DNA of 64,000 bases from assembly GCA_002728855.1 (NCBI GenBank), contig PBWA01000013.1, positions 37,827 through 101,826 of the forward strand, in the 5' to 3' direction. Positions 36,301 through 44,936 of the stretch are shown piece by piece. The notes beneath the pieces were generated by a model, which saw only the letters and a program-made list of their open reading frames with translations, had not been told where the DNA came from and did not search any database. This DNA comes from Flavobacteriaceae bacterium (lineage in GTDB: Bacteria > Bacteroidota > Bacteroidia > Flavobacteriales > Flavobacteriaceae). Each line of letters starts with the position of its first letter. The stretch's first letter is position 1. The position numbers were made by a program, and so were the translations under genes.

Positions 36301-39300
36301 TGCAACTATTCGATTATCATAATCCCCGTCTATCCCGTCTCCAGGCAATGGATTTTGTCCAAAAATAGATTCAGCGTGTATAAACATTTTTAATGATTTG
36401 TATTGTCTAAAATCAAAATCAACATTTTTATAAACGGCTCGATAATCCATTGGTTGTAATTCACAAACTCTAAAAGATAATGATTGTTCATTTTGACGAA
36501 CAATTGTATTATTATTATTAATCTGCTCTCTTTCAATTTCTGGGGGTAGAACATAATTAATAGGTATCCTGTTTTCATTCTCTAAAATGTTAACTGTGCT
36601 AATATCAACTGTTGTATTTGTATTTTTAGCAATATTATCATTTATAGATTTATTATATCGCCGCCAATCTCCTCTTACCAAATCAAGAGTTCCAAATCTT
36701 AAAACTACTCTCTTGGAAAATCCTCCAAGTACAAGCCTCATAAATCTTATGGATCTTAAATCTTCAATTGAATTAATTGCTTCAAAATAATCACTGAATT
36801 GAGTTTCTTCATAATAGCTTTTTTGAACTGGAATTTTAAATTGAATCCATCTTGTTGTTAATTCGTTTCCGTTAGGTAAAGAAACCTTTACATTTTCTCT
36901 TACGTCAGTTATAAAAGGATGACTTCCAACCCCCATAGATTTCCTTATTGGCACTCTATACTCAAAATAGCTATCAATAGTATTCATACTTTGATCCCGA
37001 TTAATATCTTCTGAATCAGGTTCTGTAGTATTTCCTCTTTGTTCATTTGAAAACTCAACAGGAGAATTTCCATCAGTTCCATTATAATTCTTGTATCTAT
37101 CTAATATAGACCCCTCAGCCTCTCCAAAAAATTCATAATTGTCATTTGCTGGATCATTTTCGGGACCATTAGTGTAAATTTCTCCTTCTTGTTCATCTGA
37201 CAAGCCATCAAGTCCAACATCTTGATAAACTCTATCTTCAGGAATGGTATTAAAAGCATATAGCAATGACTGAGTTGCTGGTACCTTCCCCCATGAAGTG
37301 TCATAAGTTAAATTTGAAGAATTTATCCCGGGCAATCCATTTTCATATTGCTTTCTTCCATCTTTGAGGACATCCTCCGATATATTTCCAAGATGGAAAT
37401 AAAGATTACCTAAATTATCTTTTTCACTTTCAATATCTGAAAAAGTATCAAGTAACCAAAATTCAATAAATTCAACATTTGATTGCTCAAAGTTTGTTGC
37501 ACTTATTGGTCGCATTATTCCTGCCCAATTTTGATCTATTTCATTTTTGAATTGCTCTAAAATTGAATTGTTATAAGGCCCTCTTTCATCAGGATAATAT
37601 GCTAAATCTAAAGTTGTCTGAACAGTTGTTGTGCCTTGAACTAAGTCTTGTTCTGGAAAAATTTCTTTAATAAAAATTCTTCGTGTCTCATTAAATGAAA
37701 TATCATTATTATTTATACCCTGGGGTCTAGAACCAGTGTAGAAAACTGGGTCTATTGAATACCAAGCCATTTTTGCTCTTCCATAACCAGAGGAAATATC
37801 ACCATTGGATTTACCAGAACCTTTAAAGTTTTTATATGGAACACTAGATAAATTCCATGCAGAAAAACCCTTGATATCAATGTTGGTTTGAGCACCTTCA
37901 AAATCATCAATATAAACATTTGATTCTCCCTGTAATTGAGTATTTCTTGGATCCCCAGAAATAAGCCTTGCAACCTCTCCTCTGAATGAAATAATTGACT
38001 TTACATCTGTAGAAATTGTGGGTATCTTATTAACTAAACGAGTAAGAAATGGAGCTTCCGTTGAAAAATTTGTATTTAACCCAACCATTGTATTATTAAC
38101 TGGCTCAGTTCCGTAATTTGCTTTTTGAGTTAAGGGATTTTCACTTAAATTCAGTAAAGTACCACCTATTACTACTTTTTCATTAATCTTGTGAGAAAGA
38201 TTTATCCCTGAAAATCTTTTATTTTGTTGATTAAAAAACGAATTATTTTCAACAGATATATTTATTGGAATATTTGAAGCTTGAAGAGCTGGATCTATAA
38301 TTTTAACTCTTCCTATTTCATAATTTACTGTGTAGTCAATTCCTTCAGTTAAAATCCTTCCACCTGCACTAACCTTGACGGATCCTCTGGGAACATTGAA
38401 GGCTCCTATTGCTATTCCATCTCCCCCCTCAGATTTGTATCTCCCCTTTAATTGAAACTTATTTTTTTCAGAAATCTCCATTGCTGCTGCTTTTGTCAGT
38501 GAATACATTTCTTCAAAAACATAATGCTTCTGATTTGCATTGTATGATTCTTTATTTTTATAACTTTCTTGTTGAGAATTTGGATTGTCTAAAATTTTAA
38601 AAAGATATTCTCCAAAGGGCTCAACAGTTGGGAAAATAATTCTCCCATATCTTGGTTCTATAGTAATTCCAGGCACATAATCAAAAAAACCATCGCCCTC
38701 AGGTTGAGGGTCTCTATAAAAATTAAGTTTATCTAAATTAAAAGTGTTGAGTAAAATTTGATTCTCAAGATTTTCAGGCCAAATTGATTCATCAATAGGA
38801 GAAATATAATTAACCGGTGATGGGTTTGAATAAAGAATATTTAAACGGAAATCTTCCTCGGCGAGCTGAAAAGCTCCGGTATTATATATATTTTTCATCA
38901 TTAAATCCCAAATAGGTTGCCTAACATCAGTGATATTACTTTTTAAAAGCTTAACTATTAAACTATTATTTTTAAGCACCTGTTGATCTTCAGAATTTAT
39001 AGCATATGAAGTCCCTGGAACTCCCATATTAGCAAACTCTCCAACCTGAAACAGCTTCCCGCCAATAGTATATTGGAAAGCAACAGCTAATACCTCATCG
39101 TTACTTAATCTTTGATTTAATGAGATGTATCCTAATTGTTCATTTAAATTGTATTCTGAGGGATTTAATTTCCGTGCGCTTTCTAAAACTGCATAATCAA
39201 ATCCTTCATTAATTTTATCCTTATAAATTCCTAATCCTTCCTCTAACATTGCAATGTCTCTGATACTTTCATTGAGCATTCCCTCAGCTCCTATAGCCTC

Positions 39301-40635
39301 TGGATTTAAAAGATTTACTTCATTACTTGGAGGGCTTAAAATATTGGATGTTAAAATAAAATTAGGGATTTTCTGATTCATTGCTGTTCTATCTGGATTT
39401 GCCTCACCTAAATCTTGAAAACCAACTATATTTCTGATGTTTTGTGTTTGAGATCCTCTATTAGTAATCCACACTTCAACTCTAGTAATCTTAACCGGAG
39501 AGTTTATGTACGGATAAGTCTTAAGAAATTTTTCATAGTTATCTCTAAAATAATGTGCTAAAAAATAATGCCTATCCTCTTCATAATCCAGAGCAAAAAA
39601 GTCAAAATCTTGCATTGTTCCTCCTCCCTGCGCAATAAGATTTTGAGATTGAGATCTTTGCTCTGAAAATACACCTGTTAATGTCGTTTTGCCAAATTTT
39701 AAATCAGCTCTCACGCCAAATAAATTTTGAGCACCCTGAATTAAATTACTATTTAAGGGCATACTTATGTTCCCAATATTTATATTTTGAATTATTGCAT
39801 CTTCAGTTACTTTTCCGTTCAAATAATCACTAACATCATTTCCAATCCCTAAAATAGGATCATCTGATGATCTTAGACTTTTAATTTTCTCTTTGGCTTC
39901 TTCTAAAGTGCTGTTAAAATCTCCTATTTTTTGAGCTGTATTTTGAACTTTTGTGCTCAGATTTGAATTTTCAGGAATAATTTTACTAAGATCCTCAAAT
40001 CTTGGAGGGTTAAATTCAACCCTAACTAAATTTTGAAAATCAAAGGTGGATTCTGTATCATAATTTGCTGTAATTTGTAGGCGCTCTCCAATGTTTCCAA
40101 GTAGACTTAAGCTAATTCTCTGATCAAAATCAAATCCAAAACTGCTTCGATTTCTGGGGGAAGCAGCTGGATTATCATTTTTCTGGTAGCGAACTCCCAA
40201 ATCAATTCCAACTGAACCCTTAGGGGTAATATCTATTTTACTACTTCCAAAAACTGATTGAAAAAATTTGCTGTTAACGTATAGCTCAGGTAATAAATTT
40301 TTTTGTAGCTCCTTGATATTTTCAGCACCACCAGTAATTACCGAAACTTTTTCTTTAAAGTATAATTTTATTTGCTCGGATAACCTGAATTTTTCAAATT
40401 CATCTGGTGTTAAAACTAAAGGTACATTTATGGAATAATCATCTATTGTTTCTGAAAATATATATAATCCTGAGCTGGGATCATAAATATAATTGGAAAT
40501 TATGCTTGATGGTTTTGAAAATTGATACTTTGAAAGGTCATAAGTTGATTCAACACTTTGCCCAAATAAGAAGTTCTTCCCTAGTAGGAAGAATAGAAAT
40601 AAAGTTAATATATAACTGTTCTTTTTTTCTAACAA
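33310..40635 (-). CDS. sprA: T9SS outer-membrane translocon SprA
   Basis: Giant outer-membrane beta-barrel that forms the protein-conducting channel of the type IX secretion system, also required for gliding in motile species. It has 2441 residues, the normal size for SprA/Sov. A signal peptide (LTLFLFFLLGKNFLFGQ) is followed by repeated SprA N-type regions (for example DLGVRYQKNDNPA and GESNVYIDDFEGAQ near residue 900) and long barrel stretches to the C-terminal SGITLRYNFGN. The start appears to be TTG 40635: the codon before it is a TGA stop and no ATG is close enough to retain the signal peptide. It lies 10 bases downstream of ruvA. It would export the metalloprotease at 131-3988. Confidence 0.96.
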   Translation of the reverse strand: MLEKKNSYILTLFLFFLLGKNFLFGQSVESTYDLSKYQFSKPSSIISNYIYDPSSGLYIFSETIDDYSINVPLVLTPDEFEKFRLSEQIKLYFKEKVSVITGGAENIKELQKNLLPELYVNSKFFQSVFGSSKIDITPKGSVGIDLGVRYQKNDNPAASPRNRSSFGFDFDQRISLSLLGNIGERLQITANYDTESTFDFQNLVRVEFNPPRFEDLSKIIPENSNLSTKVQNTAQKIGDFNSTLEEAKEKIKSLRSSDDPILGIGNDVSDYLNGKVTEDAIIQNINIGNISMPLNSNLIQGAQNLFGVRADLKFGKTTLTGVFSEQRSQSQNLIAQGGGTMQDFDFFALDYEEDRHYFLAHYFRDNYEKFLKTYPYINSPVKITRVEVWITNRGSQTQNIRNIVGFQDLGEANPDRTAMNQKIPNFILTSNILSPPSNEVNLLNPEAIGAEGMLNESIRDIAMLEEGLGIYKDKINEGFDYAVLESARKLNPSEYNLNEQLGYISLNQRLSNDEVLAVAFQYTIGGKLFQVGEFANMGVPGTSYAINSEDQQVLKNNSLIVKLLKSNITDVRQPIWDLMMKNIYNTGAFQLAEEDFRLNILYSNPSPVNYISPIDESIWPENLENQILLNTFNLDKLNFYRDPQPEGDGFFDYVPGITIEPRYGRIIFPTVEPFGEYLFKILDNPNSQQESYKNKESYNANQKHYVFEEMYSLTKAAAMEISEKNKFQLKGRYKSEGGDGIAIGAFNVPRGSVKVSAGGRILTEGIDYTVNYEIGRVKIIDPALQASNIPINISVENNSFFNQQNKRFSGINLSHKINEKVVIGGTLLNLSENPLTQKANYGTEPVNNTMVGLNTNFSTEAPFLTRLVNKIPTISTDVKSIISFRGEVARLISGDPRNTQLQGESNVYIDDFEGAQTNIDIKGFSAWNLSSVPYKNFKGSGKSNGDISSGYGRAKMAWYSIDPVFYTGSRPQGINNNDISFNETRRIFIKEIFPEQDLVQGTTTVQTTLDLAYYPDERGPYNNSILEQFKNEIDQNWAGIMRPISATNFEQSNVEFIEFWLLDTFSDIESEKDNLGNLYFHLGNISEDVLKDGRKQYENGLPGINSSNLTYDTSWGKVPATQSLLYAFNTIPEDRVYQDVGLDGLSDEQEGEIYTNGPENDPANDNYEFFGEAEGSILDRYKNYNGTDGNSPVEFSNEQRGNTTEPDSEDINRDQSMNTIDSYFEYRVPIRKSMGVGSHPFITDVRENVKVSLPNGNELTTRWIQFKIPVQKSYYEETQFSDYFEAINSIEDLRSIRFMRLVLGGFSKRVVLRFGTLDLVRGDWRRYNKSINDNIAKNTNTTVDISTVNILENENRIPINYVLPPEIEREQINNNNTIVRQNEQSLSFRVCELQPMDYRAVYKNVDFDFRQYKSLKMFIHAESIFGQNPLPGDGIDGDYDNRIVAFIRLGSDFKDNYYQIEIPLKPSSYQEDSANRLSAEEVWHPESNSIDVPISLLSKLKAKSLSKGFLNQASYFDEEMNFIQEFSSIGNLPGAKKYKFSVKGNPSLGSIKTLMIGLKNPSKDLGNILCGEVWFNELRIAGIERKDGWATISTLDANIADFASLSATGRLSTIGFGAIDQSPNQSNREDMKQYDIVSEINLGKVFPEKWGLQVPLSINLGEEFLTPEYDPFYQDILLKDRMDSSERSTQRDSIKDQAVFYTKRKSINLIGVRKNSSGNSKQRFYSPENFDFSYSYNEVKHNDYEIENQKDLSLQMGANYGYRFKPLEFYLFKNSKLFDKKEYWDWLKELNFNLLPDLIAITSSISRDFKSQRFRQIYMEGVDASNQISLPDLQLRNYLFDWSYNLNHNLTKSLRLTFQASNNNIIKNFINDQNNEDPNNIDKTLGIWDGIWNTGETNRHFQSATLNYKIPFNYFPFLSFIDASYSYTGDFNWQRGSDALANVENDNGELLGRVNTIQNANTKVLSASISFNKLYQIMGLSNDGKERKKIGGIKRVATELIDFLSLFRRVQINYSENNGKVLPGYLQGIGFMGTLDPSFGFTMGSQADIRYESARRGWLTKFPNFNEAFEQIHNNKFRLVAQINPLKDLVIDLNMESNYSENLSENFRIENQEYINLNSNKYGNFGVSTVMIGTSFRDKDGIKNSNFENFRKNLLFMAKRFSNRNILFQDQFDNEGYPFGYGKNHQEVLINSFLSAYTGTNVNRIGLDPMNKTPLPNWNLKYSGFSKLEVIKKLFRRVSLSHGYRASYTITNFQSNLEYDPFNPFLRDRQGNFLTPKLFSNVNLVEQFNPLARLDLEFNNSLKILAEIKKDRALSLSLDNNLITESNGNEYILGLGYRIKDLRVRSNIGGRRFILSGDLNLKADFSLRENITVLRNLEYDSNQVTAGQTIMSIKVTADYALSRNLTSLFFYDHNFSKFAISTAFPQNSIRSGITLRYNFGN

Positions 40636-40645
40636 TCAAAGACTT

Positions 40646-41227
40646 TTATAGTTTGTTCAAAGCATCTTTAATAAGTTCCTCTAATGAACTGCCTGGATTA
40701 CTTTGAATCAAGTTATCAATAACATTCTCTGAGGATCTTCTTGAATAGCCAAGTACCTCTAATGCTGATAACGCTTCATCTTTAATTGTATTGCTTTCTA
40801 AACTAGGAATTTCATCGTTCCCATTAAGTAATTTTACTTTGTCTTTTAATTCGATTAAAACTCTTTGTGCTGTTTTTAATCCAATGCCTTTTATTCCCTT
40901 TATTTTTTGTAGATCTTCATTAACTATAGCCCTTTGAATTTGCTCCGGTTTTAAAGAAGATAACATAGTTCTCGCTATACTAGTTCCTATTCCAGATACT
41001 GAAATAAGTAATCTAAAAATAGATCTTTCAATTAAAGTATGAAATCCAAAAAGGATATGTGCGTCTTCTTTCACCTGAAGATGAGTGAATAATTTTATAC
41101 TCTCTCCATTAGGAATTTGAGAAAAGGTATTTAAGGAAATATTAATTTCATAGCCTATTCCATTACAATCAACAACTAGACTGGTTGGGGACTTTTCAAT
41201 TAATTTTCCTTTAATCTGGGTTATCAT
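40646..41227 (-). CDS. ruvA: Holliday junction branch migration protein RuvA
   Basis: Binds four-way DNA junctions and recruits RuvB for branch migration in recombination repair. The N-terminal OB fold opens with MITQIKGKLIEKSPTSLVVD. The helix-hairpin-helix region is LLISVSGIGTSIARTML and IKGIKGIGLKTAQRVLIELK, and the C-terminal RuvB-binding domain ends with ELIKDALNKL. It has 193 residues. Its ATG overlaps the maeB TGA (ATGA), so it is translationally coupled to maeB. Confidence 0.96.
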   Translation of the reverse strand: MITQIKGKLIEKSPTSLVVDCNGIGYEINISLNTFSQIPNGESIKLFTHLQVKEDAHILFGFHTLIERSIFRLLISVSGIGTSIARTMLSSLKPEQIQRAIVNEDLQKIKGIKGIGLKTAQRVLIELKDKVKLLNGNDEIPSLESNTIKDEALSALEVLGYSRRSSENVIDNLIQSNPGSSLEELIKDALNKL

Positions 41228-43500
41228 TTATTCAGCTTTTTTCTTTGAGAATCTATTACCGCAATTGCAGCCATATTAACAATTTCCTCAACAGAAGCTC
41301 CTAACTGAAGAATATGAACAGGTTGATTAAGACCCATTAAAATTGGACCAATTGAAAGAGCTTTATTAAGCTCTTTTATCAGTTTATATGCGATGTTAGC
41401 AGAATCAAGGTTTGGGAAAATTAAAGTGTTGACTTTATTTTTATTTAAGCTTGAAAAAGGAAATCTATCTTTCAACATTTCATTGTTTAAAGCAAAATCT
41501 GATTGAATAGGTCCATCTGCAATAATTGAAGGAAAATTTTTTTTCATATAACTAACCGCCTCAGAAACTTTTTTAGCCTCAGGAAGAGGAGATGAGCCAA
41601 AATTATTGAAAGAAAGAAGGGCTAAAACAGGTTTTATTGCAAACATTTCAACTGTCTTAGCAGTCATTTCAGCAATTTTTGCTAACTCTTCTGCATTGGG
41701 ATCAACATTTATTGACGTATCTGCAATAAATATTGGGCCTCTTGAGGTAATCATAAGGTTTGTTGATGCTACTCGATCTACTCCTTCTGCTTTTCCCATC
41801 ACTTCCATGATCGGCCTAAAAACAGAGGGGTATTTTCTAGAATATCCAGATAATAAGGTATCTGCATCTCCCTTTTTCACCATCATTGAAGCATAGTAAT
41901 TTCTTTGCTTCATTAAGTTTTCAGCGTCATAAAGTGTTATCCCTTTTCTTTTTTGTTCTTTCCAAAAACGCCTTGCATATTTTTTCCGTATTTCGTCTTG
42001 TTCAGATGATTTTGGATCGATAATCTTTACGTCCTCATTAAAATCAATTGAATCCATCAATAGTCTAATTGTTGACTCGTCACCAAGAAGAATTGGTTTC
42101 CCTATTTTTTCTTCCTTTACAATTTGTGCAGCTTTAAGAACATCTAATTGATCAGCTTCAGCAAAAACAATCCTTTTTGGAGATGATTTTGCTCTTAGAT
42201 GAATCGTGCGAACTATTTTTTGACTATTTCCTAATCTCTCTTCAAGTTCCATTTCATAACGATCCCAGTCTTTTATTGGAGATGTTGAAACACCTGATTT
42301 CATTGCTGCTTTAGCAACAGCAACAGGAACTTTTCTTATCAATCTAGGGTCAAAAGGCTTTGGAATTATATAATCTCTTCCAAAATTAAGTTTTGTTTCT
42401 TGATAAGCAACATTAACTTGTTCAGGGACAGGTTCCTTAGCAAGTTCAGCCAAAGCTAATACTGCAGCCCTTTTCATCTCTTCATTAATTTTTTTAGCTC
42501 TAACATCAAGAGCACCTCTAAAAATGAATGGAAAACCTAAAACATTGTTTACTTGATTTGGGAGATCTGATCTGCCAGTTGCCATTATAATATCATCACG
42601 TGTTTTGCATGCAAGATCATAATTTATCTCAGGATCTGGATTTGCCATAGCAAATACAATTGGGTTTTTAGACATAGAAAGTAACATCTTTGGAGTCAAA
42701 ATATCTCCTTGAGAAAGACCAATAAAAACATCTGAATTAACCATTGCTTCATTCAAAGTATTAATTTTTCTATTTGTTAAAAACTCCTTTTTTTCTTCGG
42801 TTAAATCTTTCCTTTTATTATTTATTACACCTCTACTGTCAATCATAACAATATTTTTCTCATTGACTCCAAAGGACTTATATAACTTAGTGCAAGAGAT
42901 TGCAGCTGCTCCAGCTCCAGAAACTACAACTTTCACTTTATCAATTTTTTTATTGGCTAACTCAAGTGCATTTAAAAGTGCTGCACATGAAATAATTGCA
43001 GTTCCATGTTGATCATCATGCATAACTGGAATTGATAACTCTTCCTTAAGCTTTTGTTCTATATAAAAAGCTTCTGGGGCTTTAATATCCTCTAAATTAA
43101 TTCCACCAAACGTTGGTGAGATAGATTTTACAGCCTTTATGAATTCATCTGGATCAGATGCGTCAATTTCTATATCAAAAACATCAATATCAGCAAAGAT
43201 TTTGAAAAGCAAGGCCTTCCCCTCCATAACAGGCTTTGACGCCTCGGGACCAATATTTCCAAGACCTAAAACAGCTGTTCCATTAGAAATTACAGCTACT
43301 AAATTTCCCTTATTTGTGTACTTGTATACATTTTCAATTTTTTCTTGAATTTCCTGGCAAGGAATTGCTACTCCAGGAGAATATGCAAGTGAAAGATCTC
43401 TTTGAGTCCTGTATCGTTTTGTAGGAACAACACCAATTTTCCCAGCTTTTGGTTTAGCGTGATAAATTAATGCTGCTCTTCTTTGCTGATCTTTTTTCAT
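41224..43500 (-). CDS. maeB: NADP-dependent malic enzyme (MaeB type)
   Basis: Oxidatively decarboxylates malate to pyruvate with NADP+. The N-terminal malic domain (to about residue 160) contains RDLSLAYSPGVAIPC and VMHDDQHGTA. The NAD-binding domain follows with VVVSGAGAAAISC near residue 190. The C-terminal third (about 430-758) is a phosphate-acetyltransferase-like domain, which in this family is usually catalytically inactive and regulatory. At 758 residues it is the normal hybrid form. It starts at ATG 43500 and is the first gene of the maeB-ruvA-sprA run. Confidence 0.95.
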   Translation of the reverse strand: MKKDQQRRAALIYHAKPKAGKIGVVPTKRYRTQRDLSLAYSPGVAIPCQEIQEKIENVYKYTNKGNLVAVISNGTAVLGLGNIGPEASKPVMEGKALLFKIFADIDVFDIEIDASDPDEFIKAVKSISPTFGGINLEDIKAPEAFYIEQKLKEELSIPVMHDDQHGTAIISCAALLNALELANKKIDKVKVVVSGAGAAAISCTKLYKSFGVNEKNIVMIDSRGVINNKRKDLTEEKKEFLTNRKINTLNEAMVNSDVFIGLSQGDILTPKMLLSMSKNPIVFAMANPDPEINYDLACKTRDDIIMATGRSDLPNQVNNVLGFPFIFRGALDVRAKKINEEMKRAAVLALAELAKEPVPEQVNVAYQETKLNFGRDYIIPKPFDPRLIRKVPVAVAKAAMKSGVSTSPIKDWDRYEMELEERLGNSQKIVRTIHLRAKSSPKRIVFAEADQLDVLKAAQIVKEEKIGKPILLGDESTIRLLMDSIDFNEDVKIIDPKSSEQDEIRKKYARRFWKEQKRKGITLYDAENLMKQRNYYASMMVKKGDADTLLSGYSRKYPSVFRPIMEVMGKAEGVDRVASTNLMITSRGPIFIADTSINVDPNAEELAKIAEMTAKTVEMFAIKPVLALLSFNNFGSSPLPEAKKVSEAVSYMKKNFPSIIADGPIQSDFALNNEMLKDRFPFSSLNKNKVNTLIFPNLDSANIAYKLIKELNKALSIGPILMGLNQPVHILQLGASVEEIVNMAAIAVIDSQRKKLNK

Positions 43501-43560
43501 ATCACTTGTAAAGTAAAAGTATAAAATCCCTGGACTTTACCATCTTATTTGAAACATATC

Positions 43561-44931
43561 TTACAAAACTCTTTTCTGTTGAGAAACAAATAAAGAAAAA
43601 ACTCCTCCTGTAATTAATAAAATACCTGCTAATCGGATAACATTGATCGGATTTTCCCCTAATAAATCATAAACTAAGTATTGCATTGAGAAGATTTGAA
43701 TAATCATTGGAATAACGATAAACATATTAAATATTCCCATATAAATTCCCATTTTATTTCCAGGGATTGAACTAGCTAACATCTGATAAGGCATTGCCAT
43801 CATACTTGCCCATGTAATCCCAAGTAAAAAAGAAAATAAATAAATCTGAGTAACATCTATACTCCCAATTCCAAAGGGGTTTGATAAACTGAAAATTATT
43901 GTAGTGTCATTTAAAAATGGCATCATTAAAAGTCCTAATCCACCGAGAGACAAACTGAAAAAATGTAAATTTTTAGCTCCAATTCTTCTTGCAATTGGAA
44001 TAAGTGCAAATGCAATCATGAAGCAGATTATATTGTATGTTCCATTTAAATTTCCAGTTAATATTTGTGCTTTGTTAAAAAATAAGGTGTCTTGATCAAC
44101 TGTTTCATAAAGAGATAATGATAATGCAGAAGTTAAGTACTGCCAGTAACAAAACATTGCATACCAGGGAAAAAACATAACAGGTATTAATTGCTTCATC
44201 GTTTTTGGCATTTCTTTAAAAGCAACAGCAATATCTTTTACTATCCGATAGATAATATTATCTTTCATTTTTTCCTCTTTGATTCTTTTTAATTCATCAC
44301 TTGTTGGAGGATACTCGGACGTTGTAAAAACAGTAACTAAAATTGTTGCTATAGAGGCAATAGCTCCAATCCCAAAAGCCCAAAAAGTATATACAGGTAT
44401 GCCATTTTCCATTTTATCTGCAAGAGCTAAAATTCCAAAAGAAACTAAAATTGCAGGAGTAAAATTCGCAAGGGTTATTCCTAATCCTGTGAAGAAGCTC
44501 TGCATTAAAAACCCAAAAGAGTACTGTTTTTCTGGTAACTTGTCTGAAACAAAAGCCCGATATGGTTCTAACGCTATATTATTTGCTGCATCAAGTATCC
44601 ATAATAAACTTGCAGCCATCCAAATACTGCTAGAATATGGCATAGCAACTAATGCTAAACTTGCAATAATAGCTCCTACTAAAAAAAATGGTTTTCTTCT
44701 CCCAAATTTAGGTGACCAAGTACCATCACTTATTGCGCCAACTATAGGTTGCACAATCAATCCAGTTACTGGTCCAGCGAGCCATAAAATTGGTAACTCG
44801 GATTCTTCTGCGCCAAGATATTTATATATAGCGCTCATATTGCTTTGTTGTAATCCAAAGCTAAACTGTACCCCAAAAAACCCAAAGTTCATGGTTAAAA
44901 TTTGCCAAAAAGAAAGTCGTTTTTTTTGCAT
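43561..44931 (-). CDS. SLC45-like MFS transporter (probable sugar transporter)
   Basis: A 456-residue major facilitator with about twelve helices. The conserved cytoplasmic loop SPKFGRRKPFFLVGA near residue 72 and FGLQQSNMSAIYKYLGA near the N-terminus resemble the SLC45/sucrose-proton symporter group that Bacteroidota often carry in sugar-use loci. The gene starts at ATG 44931, five bases after the haloperoxidase-like gene, so it is almost certainly in the same operon, downstream of the LacI regulator. A di- or oligosaccharide substrate is likely from the family, but its identity is unknown. Confidence 0.88.
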   Translation of the reverse strand: MQKKRLSFWQILTMNFGFFGVQFSFGLQQSNMSAIYKYLGAEESELPILWLAGPVTGLIVQPIVGAISDGTWSPKFGRRKPFFLVGAIIASLALVAMPYSSSIWMAASLLWILDAANNIALEPYRAFVSDKLPEKQYSFGFLMQSFFTGLGITLANFTPAILVSFGILALADKMENGIPVYTFWAFGIGAIASIATILVTVFTTSEYPPTSDELKRIKEEKMKDNIIYRIVKDIAVAFKEMPKTMKQLIPVMFFPWYAMFCYWQYLTSALSLSLYETVDQDTLFFNKAQILTGNLNGTYNIICFMIAFALIPIARRIGAKNLHFFSLSLGGLGLLMMPFLNDTTIIFSLSNPFGIGSIDVTQIYLFSFLLGITWASMMAMPYQMLASSIPGNKMGIYMGIFNMFIVIPMIIQIFSMQYLVYDLLGENPINVIRLAGILLITGGVFSLFVSQQKRVL

Positions 44932-44936
44932 TAAAT

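Noticed and set aside
40407-40706. 99-aa plus-strand ORF across the sprA/ruvA junction
   Set aside because: Antisense to two confident genes, low complexity, no family features.
41606-41896. 96-aa plus-strand ORF within maeB
   Set aside because: Shadow frame in a strongly conserved malic-enzyme gene.
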